A DNA stretch of 50,821 nt, taken from CAZJHX01 sp964545715 (GTDB taxonomy: Bacteria; Myxococcota_A; UBA9042; GCA-2863065). Each line of letters opens with the position of its first letter. The stretch's first letter is position 1. A model generated the notes under the pieces. It did not search any database and had not been told where the DNA came from. It worked only from the letters and a program-made list of their open reading frames with translations. Location: assembly GCA_964545715.1 (NCBI GenBank), contig CAZJHX010000073.1, forward strand, positions 1 through 50,821, read 5' to 3'. Position numbers and translations under genes: made by a program. Positions 7,992 to 17,300 of the stretch are shown piece after piece.

Positions 7992-9578
7992 TCAGTTGTC
8001 GCGAGGCAGCTTGTACAGCCGCCAGGGGCCGCTGTCTTTCACACGCTTGAGCTCGCGGCGCGGAAAGCCTGCTTTGCGCACGAAGCCGGGTCGCTCGGCG
8101 CGGACCAGAAAGTAGTCGTAGAAGCGGGCGCTGCTGTTGAACCGGAACTCGTGGGGCTTCCACTCGAAGCGAAGCGGGGTCGGAGGCGGGCCGCCCTGGC
8201 GCTGTGGCCGAAAGCGCACGGGAGACTGCGGCGCCTCAGCAAACGAGTAGACCGCCACGCCGCCTTTGCGCAGGCAGTGGTACTGCGCGAAGTGCAGGTA
8301 CACCGGGCCCGAGATGACCTTGGAGCCGCTGTTGAATACCAGGGATAGCACGCGGCCGCCCGGCTCGATCTCGTCCAGGATCGGGTGCACCTCGGCGGCC
8401 TCCGCGTCGAAGGCCTTGAAGCGATTGACGTGCACGACGACCGACCACAGCGCGATGGCGGTAAACACGACGGTCATCACCCGGCGGGAGACCACCCCCA
8501 GATCGGCGCGTGACCAGCTCAGCAGCAGCAAGGCGGCGACGGGCAGGAAGCGCCAGTTGACCGGCCAGACCCACTTATACGACGTGGGCAGCGCCACGTA
8601 GAACAGCGCGACAAACAGCGTCAGCAGCTCGGGCGCGGACTGGGCCAGCAGCGCCCGCCGAGATGGCGCTGGTGGCTGGCCGACGCGCCGAAGCAGCAGC
8701 AGGATCAGCAGGCACAGCCCGACCGCGACCGTGATTCGCTCGTCCGCGTCGTCGGCATACACGGACATCAGGCGGTCCGGGACGCCCTGCAGCGTCCGGA
8801 TCAGCGGCTCCCACTCTGCCCCCGTCAGCGTGGCGTAGCGGTCGCGCACGCTCTCTTCCCAGGCTTCGCCGCCCGCCAGCCCATCGGACGCCAGGCCCCA
8901 CCAGGCAAACAACAACAGCGCCGGCACCAGGTGCGCCAGCCGCAACACAAACGCGCGCGGGCGCGGCAGGTGACACAGCGTGATGAGCCCCAGACCACCG
9001 ACGTAGACCAGGAAGATCTGCAGGTGGCTGTAGAAGACGACCAGCGACAAGAGCAGCAGCCCGCCCTCGCGCCATTTGCACAGCTTGTCGGCGTCCAGCG
9101 CCCGCTTGAGCAGCGCCAGCCCAAAGAAGAACGGCGGCAGGGCAAAGACGTAGTTGATGAAGCCGTAGAAGAGGAAGACGTTGTAGACCAGCGGGTAGGC
9201 GAGCAGCGCCGCGGCCTTGAGCCGGCCGAACGCGCGCAGGAAGCTCAGCACCGACAGCGGTAGCAGCACGGCGTACAAGCTGATGAAGATGCGATTGGCG
9301 GTCTCCACGCCGACCACGTGCGCCATCAGGTCGCAGGTCAGGTAGTAGAGCAGGTACTGTGTGGAGCCGGACTCGATGTTGAAATACGCGGCAAACCCGA
9401 GCTCGGGGTCGTCCATGCCGTGCATGACCGCGATGGTCATCAGGTGCTGCGGCATGTCCAAAAACGGCAGGAAGCCGCTGACCCACAGCGGGACGACGAC
9501 CGCGACCGACAGGCCGGCGAAGCACCAGAACAGCAACGGGTCCGATCGCCGCAGGGACATCGCAAGGGAGCATGACAT
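7992..9578 (-). CDS. Polytopic membrane protein, GT-C-like
   Basis: About 528 residues with roughly ten hydrophobic helices (for example LLFWCFAGLSVAVVVPLWV and LLLLSLVVFYSHLQIFLVYV) followed by a C-terminal soluble domain of about 120 residues. The DMPQH sequence after the first helix resembles the acidic loop of GT-C glycosyltransferases, but no definite family was recognised. ATG at 9578 was chosen; ATG at 9560 is an alternative and neither has a good ribosome site. It is divergent from another GT-C-like gene only about 55 bp away, so the pair may work together on a lipid-linked sugar or surface polymer; that is inference. Confidence 0.65.
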   Translation of the reverse strand: MSCSLAMSLRRSDPLLFWCFAGLSVAVVVPLWVSGFLPFLDMPQHLMTIAVMHGMDDPELGFAAYFNIESGSTQYLLYYLTCDLMAHVVGVETANRIFISLYAVLLPLSVLSFLRAFGRLKAAALLAYPLVYNVFLFYGFINYVFALPPFFFGLALLKRALDADKLCKWREGGLLLLSLVVFYSHLQIFLVYVGGLGLITLCHLPRPRAFVLRLAHLVPALLLFAWWGLASDGLAGGEAWEESVRDRYATLTGAEWEPLIRTLQGVPDRLMSVYADDADERITVAVGLCLLILLLLRRVGQPPAPSRRALLAQSAPELLTLFVALFYVALPTSYKWVWPVNWRFLPVAALLLLSWSRADLGVVSRRVMTVVFTAIALWSVVVHVNRFKAFDAEAAEVHPILDEIEPGGRVLSLVFNSGSKVISGPVYLHFAQYHCLRKGGVAVYSFAEAPQSPVRFRPQRQGGPPPTPLRFEWKPHEFRFNSSARFYDYFLVRAERPGFVRKAGFPRRELKRVKDSGPWRLYKLPRDN

Positions 9579-9632
9579 GCGCGCCGCAGGTGCGGTAGTA
9601 AGCAGGGCGTGGCGGGTGGTGACGAAAAGGCG

Positions 9633-11300
9633 ATGAACGCGCGGCTTGCGGATCGAATGGTGGCGTTGGCGCTGTTCTTGTCGTTTGCCGCCGTGGCCGC
9701 GACCGCCTACGAGGCCTACACGTTTCTGCATGGCGACGGCGCGTTTTACGCCAACATCAACAAGTCGCTGGCGCACGATCTGTCGCTGGATCAAGGCAAA
9801 TACCACCCGCGGTCGTGGCTGGAAGAGGACCTGGGCTGGAACAAGACCATCGACCAGGGCTGGAGCAACGTCTCGCTGGGCGCGGACGGCCAATGGCTAC
9901 CCAAACACTCGTTTGTCATGCCGCTGTTCTCGACGCCGCTGTACGTGCTGTTTGGGCTGAACGGGCTGCTGCTCTTCCAGCTTCTGATGATGACGGTGGG
10001 GATGTTCGCCGCGTACAAGGTCGCTGTGTCGCTGCTGCCTCGTCCGGCCGCGCTGGCGGCGGTGCTGGTGCTGGCCGCGCAGCCGATCGTGGCAGGCGAC
10101 ATCTACAGCTACAACAACGACGCCTTCTACACGGCGCTGCTGATGTGCGGCGCGTGGGCGTTTGTCGTGCAGCGTTGGGGTATCTCGGGCCTCTTCTTCG
10201 GGCTGGCCGTCTGGGCCAAGATCACAAACCTGCTGTTTGTGGCGCCGTTTGCCGTGGCGGTGCTGTGGCGTCGCGATCTGCGGCTGATCGCGCGCGCCGT
10301 CATACCCTTTCTGGTGCCGCTAATCCTGTTTGCCGCGTCCAACTGGGTCCTGTTCGGGGCGCCCACGACGACCAGCTATCACGTGGTGCTGGTGCGCCAC
10401 GACGGCCTGCTGCAGACCGAGAGCATCTCCAAGCGCTTCGAGGAGCCGTTCACCCCCGGCCTCAAGCGCATCCTGACCGACGACTTTCAGGGTCTCAATC
10501 ACAAGGCGCCGCTGCTGTGGCTGACGCTGCCGGGCATCCTGGCGCTGCTGGCGTACCGGCGCACTCGACCCGCCGCCCTGGCGTACGCCGCGGTCCTGGG
10601 CGCGTTTGTGGTGCTGCATACCCGCTACGACTTCACATACGCGCGCTTCTTTCTGCCGGTCGCCATGCTTGGAGCCGTCCCAATTGGCGGGCTGTTTCAC
10701 ATGCTCGGCGACCCGAAGCGGCCGCGCGTGACGCTGCTGATCGGCGCCGGCATCGCGGTCGCGCTGCTGGGATGGGGCCTGGTGTCGGCGCCGTCTTCAG
10801 GCGACGGCTACCGGCTCAGCGACCATGTCGAAGACGCCGTGGTGATGCAGGGCAAGGTCCCCTGCGACTACTTCAACAACGCGCGCCAGAAGTTTGAGTG
10901 CATGTCGGACTCCGGCCGCGGGCACACCTTCTTCTGGGGGCGCGCGCTGGGCGACGATCAGTGCGTCTTTGACGAGGAGCCGCGCCGGATGCTCTTTCTG
11001 CACCCGCCGGTCGGTCGAGAGAAGTCGCGACACATCACGTTCCCCGCCGTCCCCGCGGGAAAAAAGCTGGTGATCCCCTACGGGCGGGGGGCCAGAAGCC
11101 AGCACGACGACATTCGCTTTCGCATCACCGTCAACGGCACCGCGATAAAGCTGCCCGCCATCGAAAAGCGCGGCGAGTTGGTGACGCATACCGTCGAGCC
11201 GTCCCCGCTGACCGAAGAGAAGAACACGGTCGAGATCAAGGTACGGACGCCGCCCGCGCACTGGCGCCATCTGTGCGTTGAGGCCGTCGTAACCGACTGA
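9633..11300 (+). CDS. GT-C family-like glycosyltransferase, integral membrane
   Basis: About 555 residues with around nine transmembrane helices and a C-terminal beta-rich domain (about residues 400-555). The first periplasmic loop contains the HGDGAFY stretch and is long, as in dolichyl-phosphate-mannose/ArnT-type GT-C enzymes that use polyprenyl-phosphate sugars. A GTG at 9609 would add eight residues. The gene is divergent from a similar-sized membrane protein. The family call rests on topology and the acidic first loop; the sugar and acceptor are unknown. Confidence 0.62.
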   Translation: MNARLADRMVALALFLSFAAVAATAYEAYTFLHGDGAFYANINKSLAHDLSLDQGKYHPRSWLEEDLGWNKTIDQGWSNVSLGADGQWLPKHSFVMPLFSTPLYVLFGLNGLLLFQLLMMTVGMFAAYKVAVSLLPRPAALAAVLVLAAQPIVAGDIYSYNNDAFYTALLMCGAWAFVVQRWGISGLFFGLAVWAKITNLLFVAPFAVAVLWRRDLRLIARAVIPFLVPLILFAASNWVLFGAPTTTSYHVVLVRHDGLLQTESISKRFEEPFTPGLKRILTDDFQGLNHKAPLLWLTLPGILALLAYRRTRPAALAYAAVLGAFVVLHTRYDFTYARFFLPVAMLGAVPIGGLFHMLGDPKRPRVTLLIGAGIAVALLGWGLVSAPSSGDGYRLSDHVEDAVVMQGKVPCDYFNNARQKFECMSDSGRGHTFFWGRALGDDQCVFDEEPRRMLFLHPPVGREKSRHITFPAVPAGKKLVIPYGRGARSQHDDIRFRITVNGTAIKLPAIEKRGELVTHTVEPSPLTEEKNTVEIKVRTPPAHWRHLCVEAVVTD

Positions 11301-11322
11301 GCCGATGCGCTATAGTCCCGCC

Positions 11323-12849
11323 ATGGTAGGACGCCTTCTGACCGTCGCATCCCTCGCCGCGCTGCTCGCCGGTGGCTGCTCATCCGATGACCCAAAGCCC
11401 ACACTGAACGCCTACGAGGGCGATGAAGCCGGCGAGTGTGAGGACGGCGCCGACAACGACAAAAACGGGCTGTTTGACTGTAAAGACCCGGGCTGCACCG
11501 GGGCGCCCGTTTGCGCAGCGGACGATGCCGACGTCACGAACAGCCCGGACGACACGGGTCAGCCCGCGGACACGGCGACGCCCGACGACGATGTCCCGCC
11601 CATGGACACCGCCGATGACACGGGACCGCCGCCAGAAGACACGCCCGTGGTGAGCGGCCAGGACCCATGCCCGGCGCTGGGCCCGGCGGAGGGCAACATC
11701 ATCGAGGTGACCCCGGACCAGGCGGTGGACCTGCCGGGCATCGTGCTGACGGCCCCGCCCGGGTCCACGCTGCTGTTCGCGGACGGCACCTACAATGTCA
11801 ACGGCGATATCTGGATCACGATCGACTCGCTGACGCTGCGATCGGCCAGCGGCGATCGCGACAAGGTGATTCTGGACGCCAACTATACGGGGGGCTCCGT
11901 CATCGTGGTCGCAGCGTCCAACGTGACTATCGCCGACATGACGCTGCGCCGGGCCTACTACCACGGGCTGCACTTTCGCCCGCCGGCGTCGGCCGCCGCC
12001 CATGTGATGAACCCGGTCGCGTACAACGTGCGCATCCACAATCCCCGACAGCAGGGCATCAAGGTCAATCAGGAGGGAGACTGGTTCGTGGACAACGGCG
12101 TGATCGCCTGCTCCGATATCGAGCTGGACGGCGAGGGGCGGCCTGTTGTGGAGGGCTGCTACACGGGCGGCATCGATGCGCACCGCACACGCGGCTGGCA
12201 CATCCGCGACAACACCATTCGAGGCTTCTGGTGCAACAGCGGGCTCTCCGAGCACGCGATCCACATGTGGCGGCGCAACGCCGAGACCATCATCGAGCGC
12301 AACGTCATCGAAAACTGCGCGCGTGGCATCGGGCTGGGGCTTGCGCACAAGAGCGACGGCGCGGATCGGCAGTTCCCGGACATCGAGTGCGCGGCGGTCG
12401 GGCATGTGGACGACTACAACGGCCTGGTACGCAACAACACGGTCTTCGCGTCGGAGGCGGGGCTCTTCGCGTCACAGTCGGGCTTCGACACCGGCATCGC
12501 CCTGTGGTCGGCGTGCAACGCGCGGGTTTACCACAACACGGTGTACTCCACGCAGGCGCCGTTCTCGTCGGTGGAGTGGCGATTTGCGGGAACTGTCGCG
12601 ACCATCAAGAACAACCTGGTAAGCCACAAGCTGGTGCCGCGTGAGGACGCAGTCGCCGACCTGGAGGGCAACCTGGAGGAGGCCCCGGCTGCGCTGTTCG
12701 AGGATGCCGCCGCCGGAAAGCTGCACCTGGTGGACGGCCAACAGGGCGCGATCGACGCGGGCGTGCCGCTGGCGGCCGGAGAGGCCGATGAGGACATCGA
12801 CGGGGAGCCGCGCGACGACAAGCCGGATCGGGGTGCGGACGAGCGCTGA
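11323..12849 (+). CDS. Lipoprotein with right-handed parallel beta-helix
   Basis: A 508-residue protein with a lipobox (LLAGGC at the end of the signal). Next is ECEDGADNDKNGLFDC, a CxDGxDND-NG-DC calcium-type motif typical of myxobacterial surface proteins, then a long Asp/Pro/Thr-rich linker. From about residue 130 it shows parallel beta-helix rungs with repeated xNxI/V patterns (IRDNTIRGF, IERNVIENC, VRNNTVFAS, VYHNTVYST). Such helices are found in polysaccharide lyases, epimerases and adhesins. The C-terminal DEDIDGEPRDDKPDRGADE is a common end of these proteins. No catalytic residues were assigned. The ATG at 11323 was preferred to the upstream one because it starts directly at the signal peptide. 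Confidence 0.82.
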   Translation: MVGRLLTVASLAALLAGGCSSDDPKPTLNAYEGDEAGECEDGADNDKNGLFDCKDPGCTGAPVCAADDADVTNSPDDTGQPADTATPDDDVPPMDTADDTGPPPEDTPVVSGQDPCPALGPAEGNIIEVTPDQAVDLPGIVLTAPPGSTLLFADGTYNVNGDIWITIDSLTLRSASGDRDKVILDANYTGGSVIVVAASNVTIADMTLRRAYYHGLHFRPPASAAAHVMNPVAYNVRIHNPRQQGIKVNQEGDWFVDNGVIACSDIELDGEGRPVVEGCYTGGIDAHRTRGWHIRDNTIRGFWCNSGLSEHAIHMWRRNAETIIERNVIENCARGIGLGLAHKSDGADRQFPDIECAAVGHVDDYNGLVRNNTVFASEAGLFASQSGFDTGIALWSACNARVYHNTVYSTQAPFSSVEWRFAGTVATIKNNLVSHKLVPREDAVADLEGNLEEAPAALFEDAAAGKLHLVDGQQGAIDAGVPLAAGEADEDIDGEPRDDKPDRGADER

Positions 12850-12885
12850 GAGATCGTTTGGGCGCGTGAGCCGTTTCCCTGGGAC

Positions 12886-13494
12886 ATGCACATCACCACG
12901 CGTCTCGTCGCCGGGCTGGCGCTCCCCGCCGCCCTTCTAACCGCCTGTCAGTCAGAACCCACATCCATGTCTCGGCCGCCTGAGGTCGTCGCTGAGGTGT
13001 CACCCGGGTTGGAGGCGCCACCGCCGCAGGGCCGGAGAAACGCGGACTGGGACCGCATCAACAAGCACTTCCTGGGCCGCTTCACGCTGGCGCCGGCCGC
13101 GGATCTGCGGGACCCGTTCTCACCGCGACTGCACACACACATCGACATGGCGGCGCTGGAGGCGCAGGCGGCGCTTGAGATCGTCTCCAAGAAAGAGGGG
13201 TCGGCGCCCCCTCCGATTCAGGAGCCAGTCGTGCTGTTGCCGTCTCAGCGGTATCCGCTACGCGACTATCGCATTCTGGCGATTCGGTGGGGCACGTCGG
13301 TGAACCGCGTGCTGGTGGAGGACCCGGCGGGTCGGGTGTTCTCACTGACGACCGACGAGAAGCTGGGGAATGGCAACGGGCACATCACAGACATCACAGA
13401 GTATGAGGTCTACGTGCAGCAGGACCGTGACACGAAGCCGGTGGTGCTGTCAGTGCGGCCCGAGATTCTGGTGAGCCAGGCCGAAGCCTACTGA
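12886..13494 (+). CDS. PilP-like lipoprotein
   Basis: A 202-residue lipoprotein with lipobox LLTAC. After a Pro-rich linker, residues about 125-180 carry YPLRDYRILAIRW, VLVEDPAGRVF and GNGNGHITDI, which follow the PilP pattern PLxxLxxxG...ALVxDPxGxVxxVxxGxxxGxxxGxV. PilP links PilN/PilO to the PilQ secretin in type IV pili. Here no other pil gene is in the window, so this may be an orphan paralogue or a component of a related secretion complex. The 3' end overlaps the convergent calcium-domain lipoprotein gene by 7 bp. Confidence 0.65.
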   Translation: MHITTRLVAGLALPAALLTACQSEPTSMSRPPEVVAEVSPGLEAPPPQGRRNADWDRINKHFLGRFTLAPAADLRDPFSPRLHTHIDMAALEAQAALEIVSKKEGSAPPPIQEPVVLLPSQRYPLRDYRILAIRWGTSVNRVLVEDPAGRVFSLTTDEKLGNGNGHITDITEYEVYVQQDRDTKPVVLSVRPEILVSQAEAY

Positions 13495-15140
13495 GTGATG
13501 CGACGCGGCCAGGGGGCGGTGCGCAGGAGAGCGTCGCCGATCTGCATGGGACCGTCGATGGTGCTCGCCTGAACGACCAGCGGGATGCTGTTGCCGGCGG
13601 CGGTCATCGAGACGGTTGCGGGTGTCAGCGGGATGGCCGTCACACCGACGGAGGCCAGCGACATCAGCTCGTCAGCGGTCGAGACGCCGTCGCTGTTGCC
13701 GTCACGCCAGACCAGCAGCTCGGAGAACTGGTTGTCGTCGGCGTTGAGCGTGCCGTCGCCGTTGCTGTCGAGCGTGCGCAGGTGGGCAAACCCGTCCGCG
13801 AACTCGCGCTCGATGTTGCCGAAGAGCTCAGTGCCGTCGTCGACTTTGCCGTTGCCGTTGCGGTCCAGGGCCAGCAGGCCGTCATCGGAAGAGACCCACG
13901 CCACGGCCTGGACGCGACCGGCGCCGTAGAGGTCAAAGTTGACGCCCTCGTGGACGGCCAGCAGCTCGAAGCCGTCGCGGTCCAGGTCGATCACGACCGG
14001 GTCAGAGACGTTGCACGGCACCACGTTAAAGACGCTGACTGCGGCCTTGGCGAACTCGTCGTTGACGCCGATCTCGATGGCCTTCTCGTACTCGATCTCG
14101 GCCTGCGCGAACTGCAGCTGGTCGATGGTGGTCGGCGGCGCGTAGCCGGGGCACAGCGAGTTGTTCTCGGTAAAGCCCGGGATGGCGTCCTGCGCAGCCT
14201 TGTGGGCCGGCTCGAGCATGGCGACGTTGGCGTTGCAGACGGTGATCTTGGAGGACATGACCGGGTAGTCCGCCGTGTAACCGTGCGCGGCCAGCCATTG
14301 GTTGAACTGCACGATGAACAGCTCTTTGCCCTTCTTGAGACCGTGGATGACGCTGTTCTCGACGGGAGTGGGCTGCTTGTTGCAGAGGCCGCCGATCGTC
14401 ATCTCTCCGCGACGCACGACGCGCTGCTCCTCGATGCCGCTGATGAGCCCCTGCTCGCGCCAGAACTTGGCCTCGGGCTCGAGGGACAGCGGGTGAATGT
14501 CCATGGGGGTGGCGGAGTTCAGGGTGCCGACCAGCTTGGAGTACGCCTCGACCTTGGCGACGTCGGCAAGGTACTCGCAGGTCAGGGGGTCGGGCACGAA
14601 GCCGTTGACGTACGCGGCCACGAACGGGCAGCTGACCTCTTCGGGCTCCTCGCCGGCGTCCTCGGGAACCTCGGCGACCTCGATGTTGTAGCCCTCGAGC
14701 ACGAGCTCGAGCGTGTCGACGTACAGGACGCGGCCAATGTCCAGGCCGTCGAAGATCGCGCCGCGCAGGGTCTCGATCTCTTCCGCCTCTTCGTTGGTGA
14801 GGTCGGTCTGCAAGATCAGCTCGTCACCGACAGGGGCGTCGGGTCCATTGGGCGTGCCTGTGTTCTCGGGGTCCTCCGTCTCGGGCTCGGGCTCGACGAC
14901 CGGCGCCTCGTAGTCCGCGACCTGGCCGACCGCCATCTCGTACGTCGTGTTGATCTGCGGGATCGGGTCGGGGCGCGTGGGCTGATCGGTGATGCCGTTC
15001 ATCGGGTTGTCGACCACCGCCTCCGCGGCCGGGTCGCAGTCAGCGTCAACGCATTTGTCGTACCCCCGTCCGTCGGCCATGCAGCCAAGCCCCAGTACAG
15101 CACACACAAATACGACGCCGACACGTTTGATGTCTTTCAT
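13488..15140 (-). CDS. Lipoprotein with RTX-type calcium-binding domain
   Basis: A 550-residue protein. GGGAGAGG is positioned just before the ATG at 15140, a strong start. The signal ends LGLGC. A low-complexity Pro/Glu linker follows. The C-terminal part (from about residue 385) has DPVVIDLDRDGFELL, DGLLALDRNGNGKVDDG, TELFGN, LDSNGDGTLN and WRDGNSDGVSTADEL. This is the domain found in large RTX exoproteins and haemolysins, with several DxDxDG calcium loops, here on a small lipoprotein without the GGxGxDxUx nonapeptides. A middle region of about 200 residues is unrecognised. The divergent upstream region holds an FNR-type box at 15303. Confidence 0.75.
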   Translation of the reverse strand: MKDIKRVGVVFVCAVLGLGCMADGRGYDKCVDADCDPAAEAVVDNPMNGITDQPTRPDPIPQINTTYEMAVGQVADYEAPVVEPEPETEDPENTGTPNGPDAPVGDELILQTDLTNEEAEEIETLRGAIFDGLDIGRVLYVDTLELVLEGYNIEVAEVPEDAGEEPEEVSCPFVAAYVNGFVPDPLTCEYLADVAKVEAYSKLVGTLNSATPMDIHPLSLEPEAKFWREQGLISGIEEQRVVRRGEMTIGGLCNKQPTPVENSVIHGLKKGKELFIVQFNQWLAAHGYTADYPVMSSKITVCNANVAMLEPAHKAAQDAIPGFTENNSLCPGYAPPTTIDQLQFAQAEIEYEKAIEIGVNDEFAKAAVSVFNVVPCNVSDPVVIDLDRDGFELLAVHEGVNFDLYGAGRVQAVAWVSSDDGLLALDRNGNGKVDDGTELFGNIEREFADGFAHLRTLDSNGDGTLNADDNQFSELLVWRDGNSDGVSTADELMSLASVGVTAIPLTPATVSMTAAGNSIPLVVQASTIDGPMQIGDALLRTAPWPRRITQ

Positions 15141-15302
15141 TCATCCTCTCCCTGCTTCCCTCAAAGCAACTCTCTCGAAACTCACTAGCGACGCCCTGCG
15201 CCACGTCCCCCCACTAGTGCATCGGGCGTGCCGACGTCACATCTCGGCCCCCTAAACGCAGGACTGCGTACTCAGCGAGCCGTGAAGGGGGGGTAAAGCG
15301 AC

Positions 15303-15316
15303 TTGATCTGAATCAA
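15303..15316. promoter_or_regulatory. FNR/CRP-type box TTGATCTGAATCAA
   Basis: The sequence is a perfect match to the FNR consensus TTGAT-N4-ATCAA. It sits in the divergent region between the calcium-domain lipoprotein gene (start 15140) and the LamG gene (start 15434), about 160 bp and 118 bp from the two starts. This is the right place for oxygen- or NO-responsive control of one or both genes. The regulator is not in the window, so the link is inferred from the site alone. The rest of the 293-bp gap holds no other recognised element. Confidence 0.5.
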
Positions 15317-15433
15317 TGGTGGGGTCCAGGGGGGTACGGTTGCCCGGGGTCAACAGACCCGCAGACCCCAGCAAAAAAGTTTCCCGTTTGTATGCGTCGA
15401 TCAGTTATGGCCCGCCGGGGTATGCTGGGCCCC

Positions 15434-16855
15434 ATGCAAAAGTCACTGTTTGTGCTGGTTTTGGCCCTGGTCGCGGCGCCTCTGGCTGCGGCAGCGTTTC
15501 CCCAGACGCTGCGACTGCAAGGTGCGCTGCGCAATCTGGCGGGGGAGCCGGCCACCGACGGCGCTTATGGGGCGACGTTTGTTGTTTATGACGGCCCTGG
15601 CGCGGGCGCGGCGAAGCTGTACAGCGAAGCCCACCCGGCGGTGTCGGTGAACAATGGGGTGTTTACGGTTGTGCTGGGGTCTGTGGACGCGGCGGTCAAT
15701 CCGCTGCCGGACGTGATCTTTGTGCAGCACGACGCGCTGTTTCTCGGGGTGACGGTGGGCGAGGAGCCGGAGCTTGCGCGCACCCCGCTTCAGGCCGTGC
15801 CCTGGGCGTTTCGGGCCAAAACGGCGGACAGCACGTCGGCGCTTCAGTGTACGGGCTGCGTGTCGGGCGCCCACCTCGCGCCGGCGGTGCTGGATGGCTA
15901 TGTGAAGACGGCGGACCTGAGCGCATATGTAACTGTGGAGGACTTTCAGAAGCTGGCCGTACCCAAGGTGCAGACTGTCCAGGGCACGCTGGCGCCTGGA
16001 GAGTCACTGACCCTGTCGCACGGGGCGGGCTCGTTTGCGGCGTCCGCTGTCGGATACCTCAAGCAGGAGGGCGCGTGGGTGGCCCTGGCCGGGGCGCAGG
16101 TCCAGGCCGGTGTGGGCAGCGACCCGGCGCATGATGTCCATTGGAGCTTTGACGCGTGCGACGCCGCCGACCAAACGGACGAGCAGAACGACGGCAAGTT
16201 TGTGGGCAACATCACCTGTGTCGACGGCAAGTTCGGCAAGGCGCTGTCCTTTCCGGGGGGCTCGAACACCCACGTGCGCCTGGACGTGACCGCCAAGCTG
16301 GCGAAGATCTCCAGCCAGCACACGTTTGCCATGTGGCTGCGCTACAAGCCCGGCGACACGACCAACGCGCCGTTCTCGTACGACGACGGGGGCAACAAGC
16401 ACCTGTGGAACCACAACGACGGCGCGATGACGATGCACTGGTCGGGGGGCTCCAATCTGAGCGGCGTGCTGACGATTCCGAAGGATGCGTGGGCCCACGT
16501 GGCGACCACGTACGACGGCAGCACCTGGCGCGCGTATTTGAATGGTGTCGAGACCGGGTCCGTGGCCAACCAGCCCAACCTGCCGCTGGGCGCGGGCAAC
16601 TGCATCTTGCTGGGCGAGGACGCGGACGGCAACTGCGCGGGCGGCGGCGATACGGACGTCTTTGCCGGCCTGATCGACGAGCTCCATGTGTACACACGGG
16701 CGCTGAGCGCCGCCGAGATCGCCGAGTTGGTGGCAACCAATGGCGCTGACAAGGCGCTCGGCGGGCGCATCGTGCTGACCGACGAGAACACAGCGTCGCT
16801 GACCAACAACAGCCTGGAAGCGGGCGACTACCGCCTGGTCGTCGTGACGCCGTAG
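15434..16855 (+). CDS. Exported LamG-domain protein
   Basis: A 473-residue protein with a Sec signal peptide (MQKSLFVLVLALVAAPLAAAA). Residues about 22-125 form the beta-rich module widespread in exported proteins, with FPQTLRLQGALRN, NNGVFTVVLGSV and PLQAVPWAFRAKTA. Residues about 230-440 are a LamG/concanavalin-A-like jelly roll, recognisable from GNITCVDGKFGKALSFPG, FAMWLRYKPG, WAHVATTYDGSTWRAYLNG and GLIDELHVYTRALSAAEI. The role is probably carbohydrate or protein binding at the cell surface or in the medium. The gene is divergent from the calcium-domain lipoprotein. Confidence 0.8.
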   Translation: MQKSLFVLVLALVAAPLAAAAFPQTLRLQGALRNLAGEPATDGAYGATFVVYDGPGAGAAKLYSEAHPAVSVNNGVFTVVLGSVDAAVNPLPDVIFVQHDALFLGVTVGEEPELARTPLQAVPWAFRAKTADSTSALQCTGCVSGAHLAPAVLDGYVKTADLSAYVTVEDFQKLAVPKVQTVQGTLAPGESLTLSHGAGSFAASAVGYLKQEGAWVALAGAQVQAGVGSDPAHDVHWSFDACDAADQTDEQNDGKFVGNITCVDGKFGKALSFPGGSNTHVRLDVTAKLAKISSQHTFAMWLRYKPGDTTNAPFSYDDGGNKHLWNHNDGAMTMHWSGGSNLSGVLTIPKDAWAHVATTYDGSTWRAYLNGVETGSVANQPNLPLGAGNCILLGEDADGNCAGGGDTDVFAGLIDELHVYTRALSAAEIAELVATNGADKALGGRIVLTDENTASLTNNSLEAGDYRLVVVTP

Positions 16856-16903
16856 TGACCGGGGACAAGAACAGGCTGCACGCGGGCGTGGCAGACTGAC
16901 GCC

Positions 16904-17296
16904 ATGGACTGGATTGAGCTCCTGCGCTTCGTGCATCTGGTGGCGGCGGCGACGTGGACCGGCGGGTTGATCGTGCTCTCGGCGCTGGTCGTGGCGCTGC
17001 GACGTGCGGGGGCGGATCGGGAGGTGCTGCTGGCAGCGGCGCGGCAGTTCGGGCGCGTCTCGTGGACGGCGATGGCGGTCGCGGTGCTGACCGGGTTGCT
17101 ACAGGTACAGCTGCTGTACTGGCCCTGGACGGACGCGCGCCTACAGGTGAAGGTGGGCTCGGTCACGATCGCCGTGGCGATAGCGGCGTACCACCAAATG
17201 ACTGCCAAAGAGGCCTCACCGCGGGAGCGCGGGATCGTGCAGGCGCTGATTCTGATCGTGAGCCTGGGCATCTTCTGGGCCGCAGTGCGGTTGTAA
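16904..17296 (+). CDS. CopD-like small membrane protein
   Basis: A 130-residue, four-helix membrane protein beginning DWIELLRFVHLVAAATWTGG, with a conserved His in helix 1 and further hydrophobic segments at about 50-75, 85-100 and 110-128. The WxxxLRFxHLxxxAxWxGG pattern is that of CopD/DUF2269-type proteins, which act in copper uptake or haem-related membrane functions. No partner copC or copper gene is nearby, so the role is unproven. It is followed 4 bp later by a convergent membrane-protein gene. Confidence 0.6.
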   Translation: MDWIELLRFVHLVAAATWTGGLIVLSALVVALRRAGADREVLLAAARQFGRVSWTAMAVAVLTGLLQVQLLYWPWTDARLQVKVGSVTIAVAIAAYHQMTAKEASPRERGIVQALILIVSLGIFWAAVRL

Positions 17297-17300
17297 CAGC

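Noticed and set aside
13782..15188. 468-codon forward frame opposite the calcium-domain lipoprotein
   Set aside because: Its Asp/Val/Leu-rich sequence is the antisense reading of a gene with a strong ribosome site and recognisable motifs.
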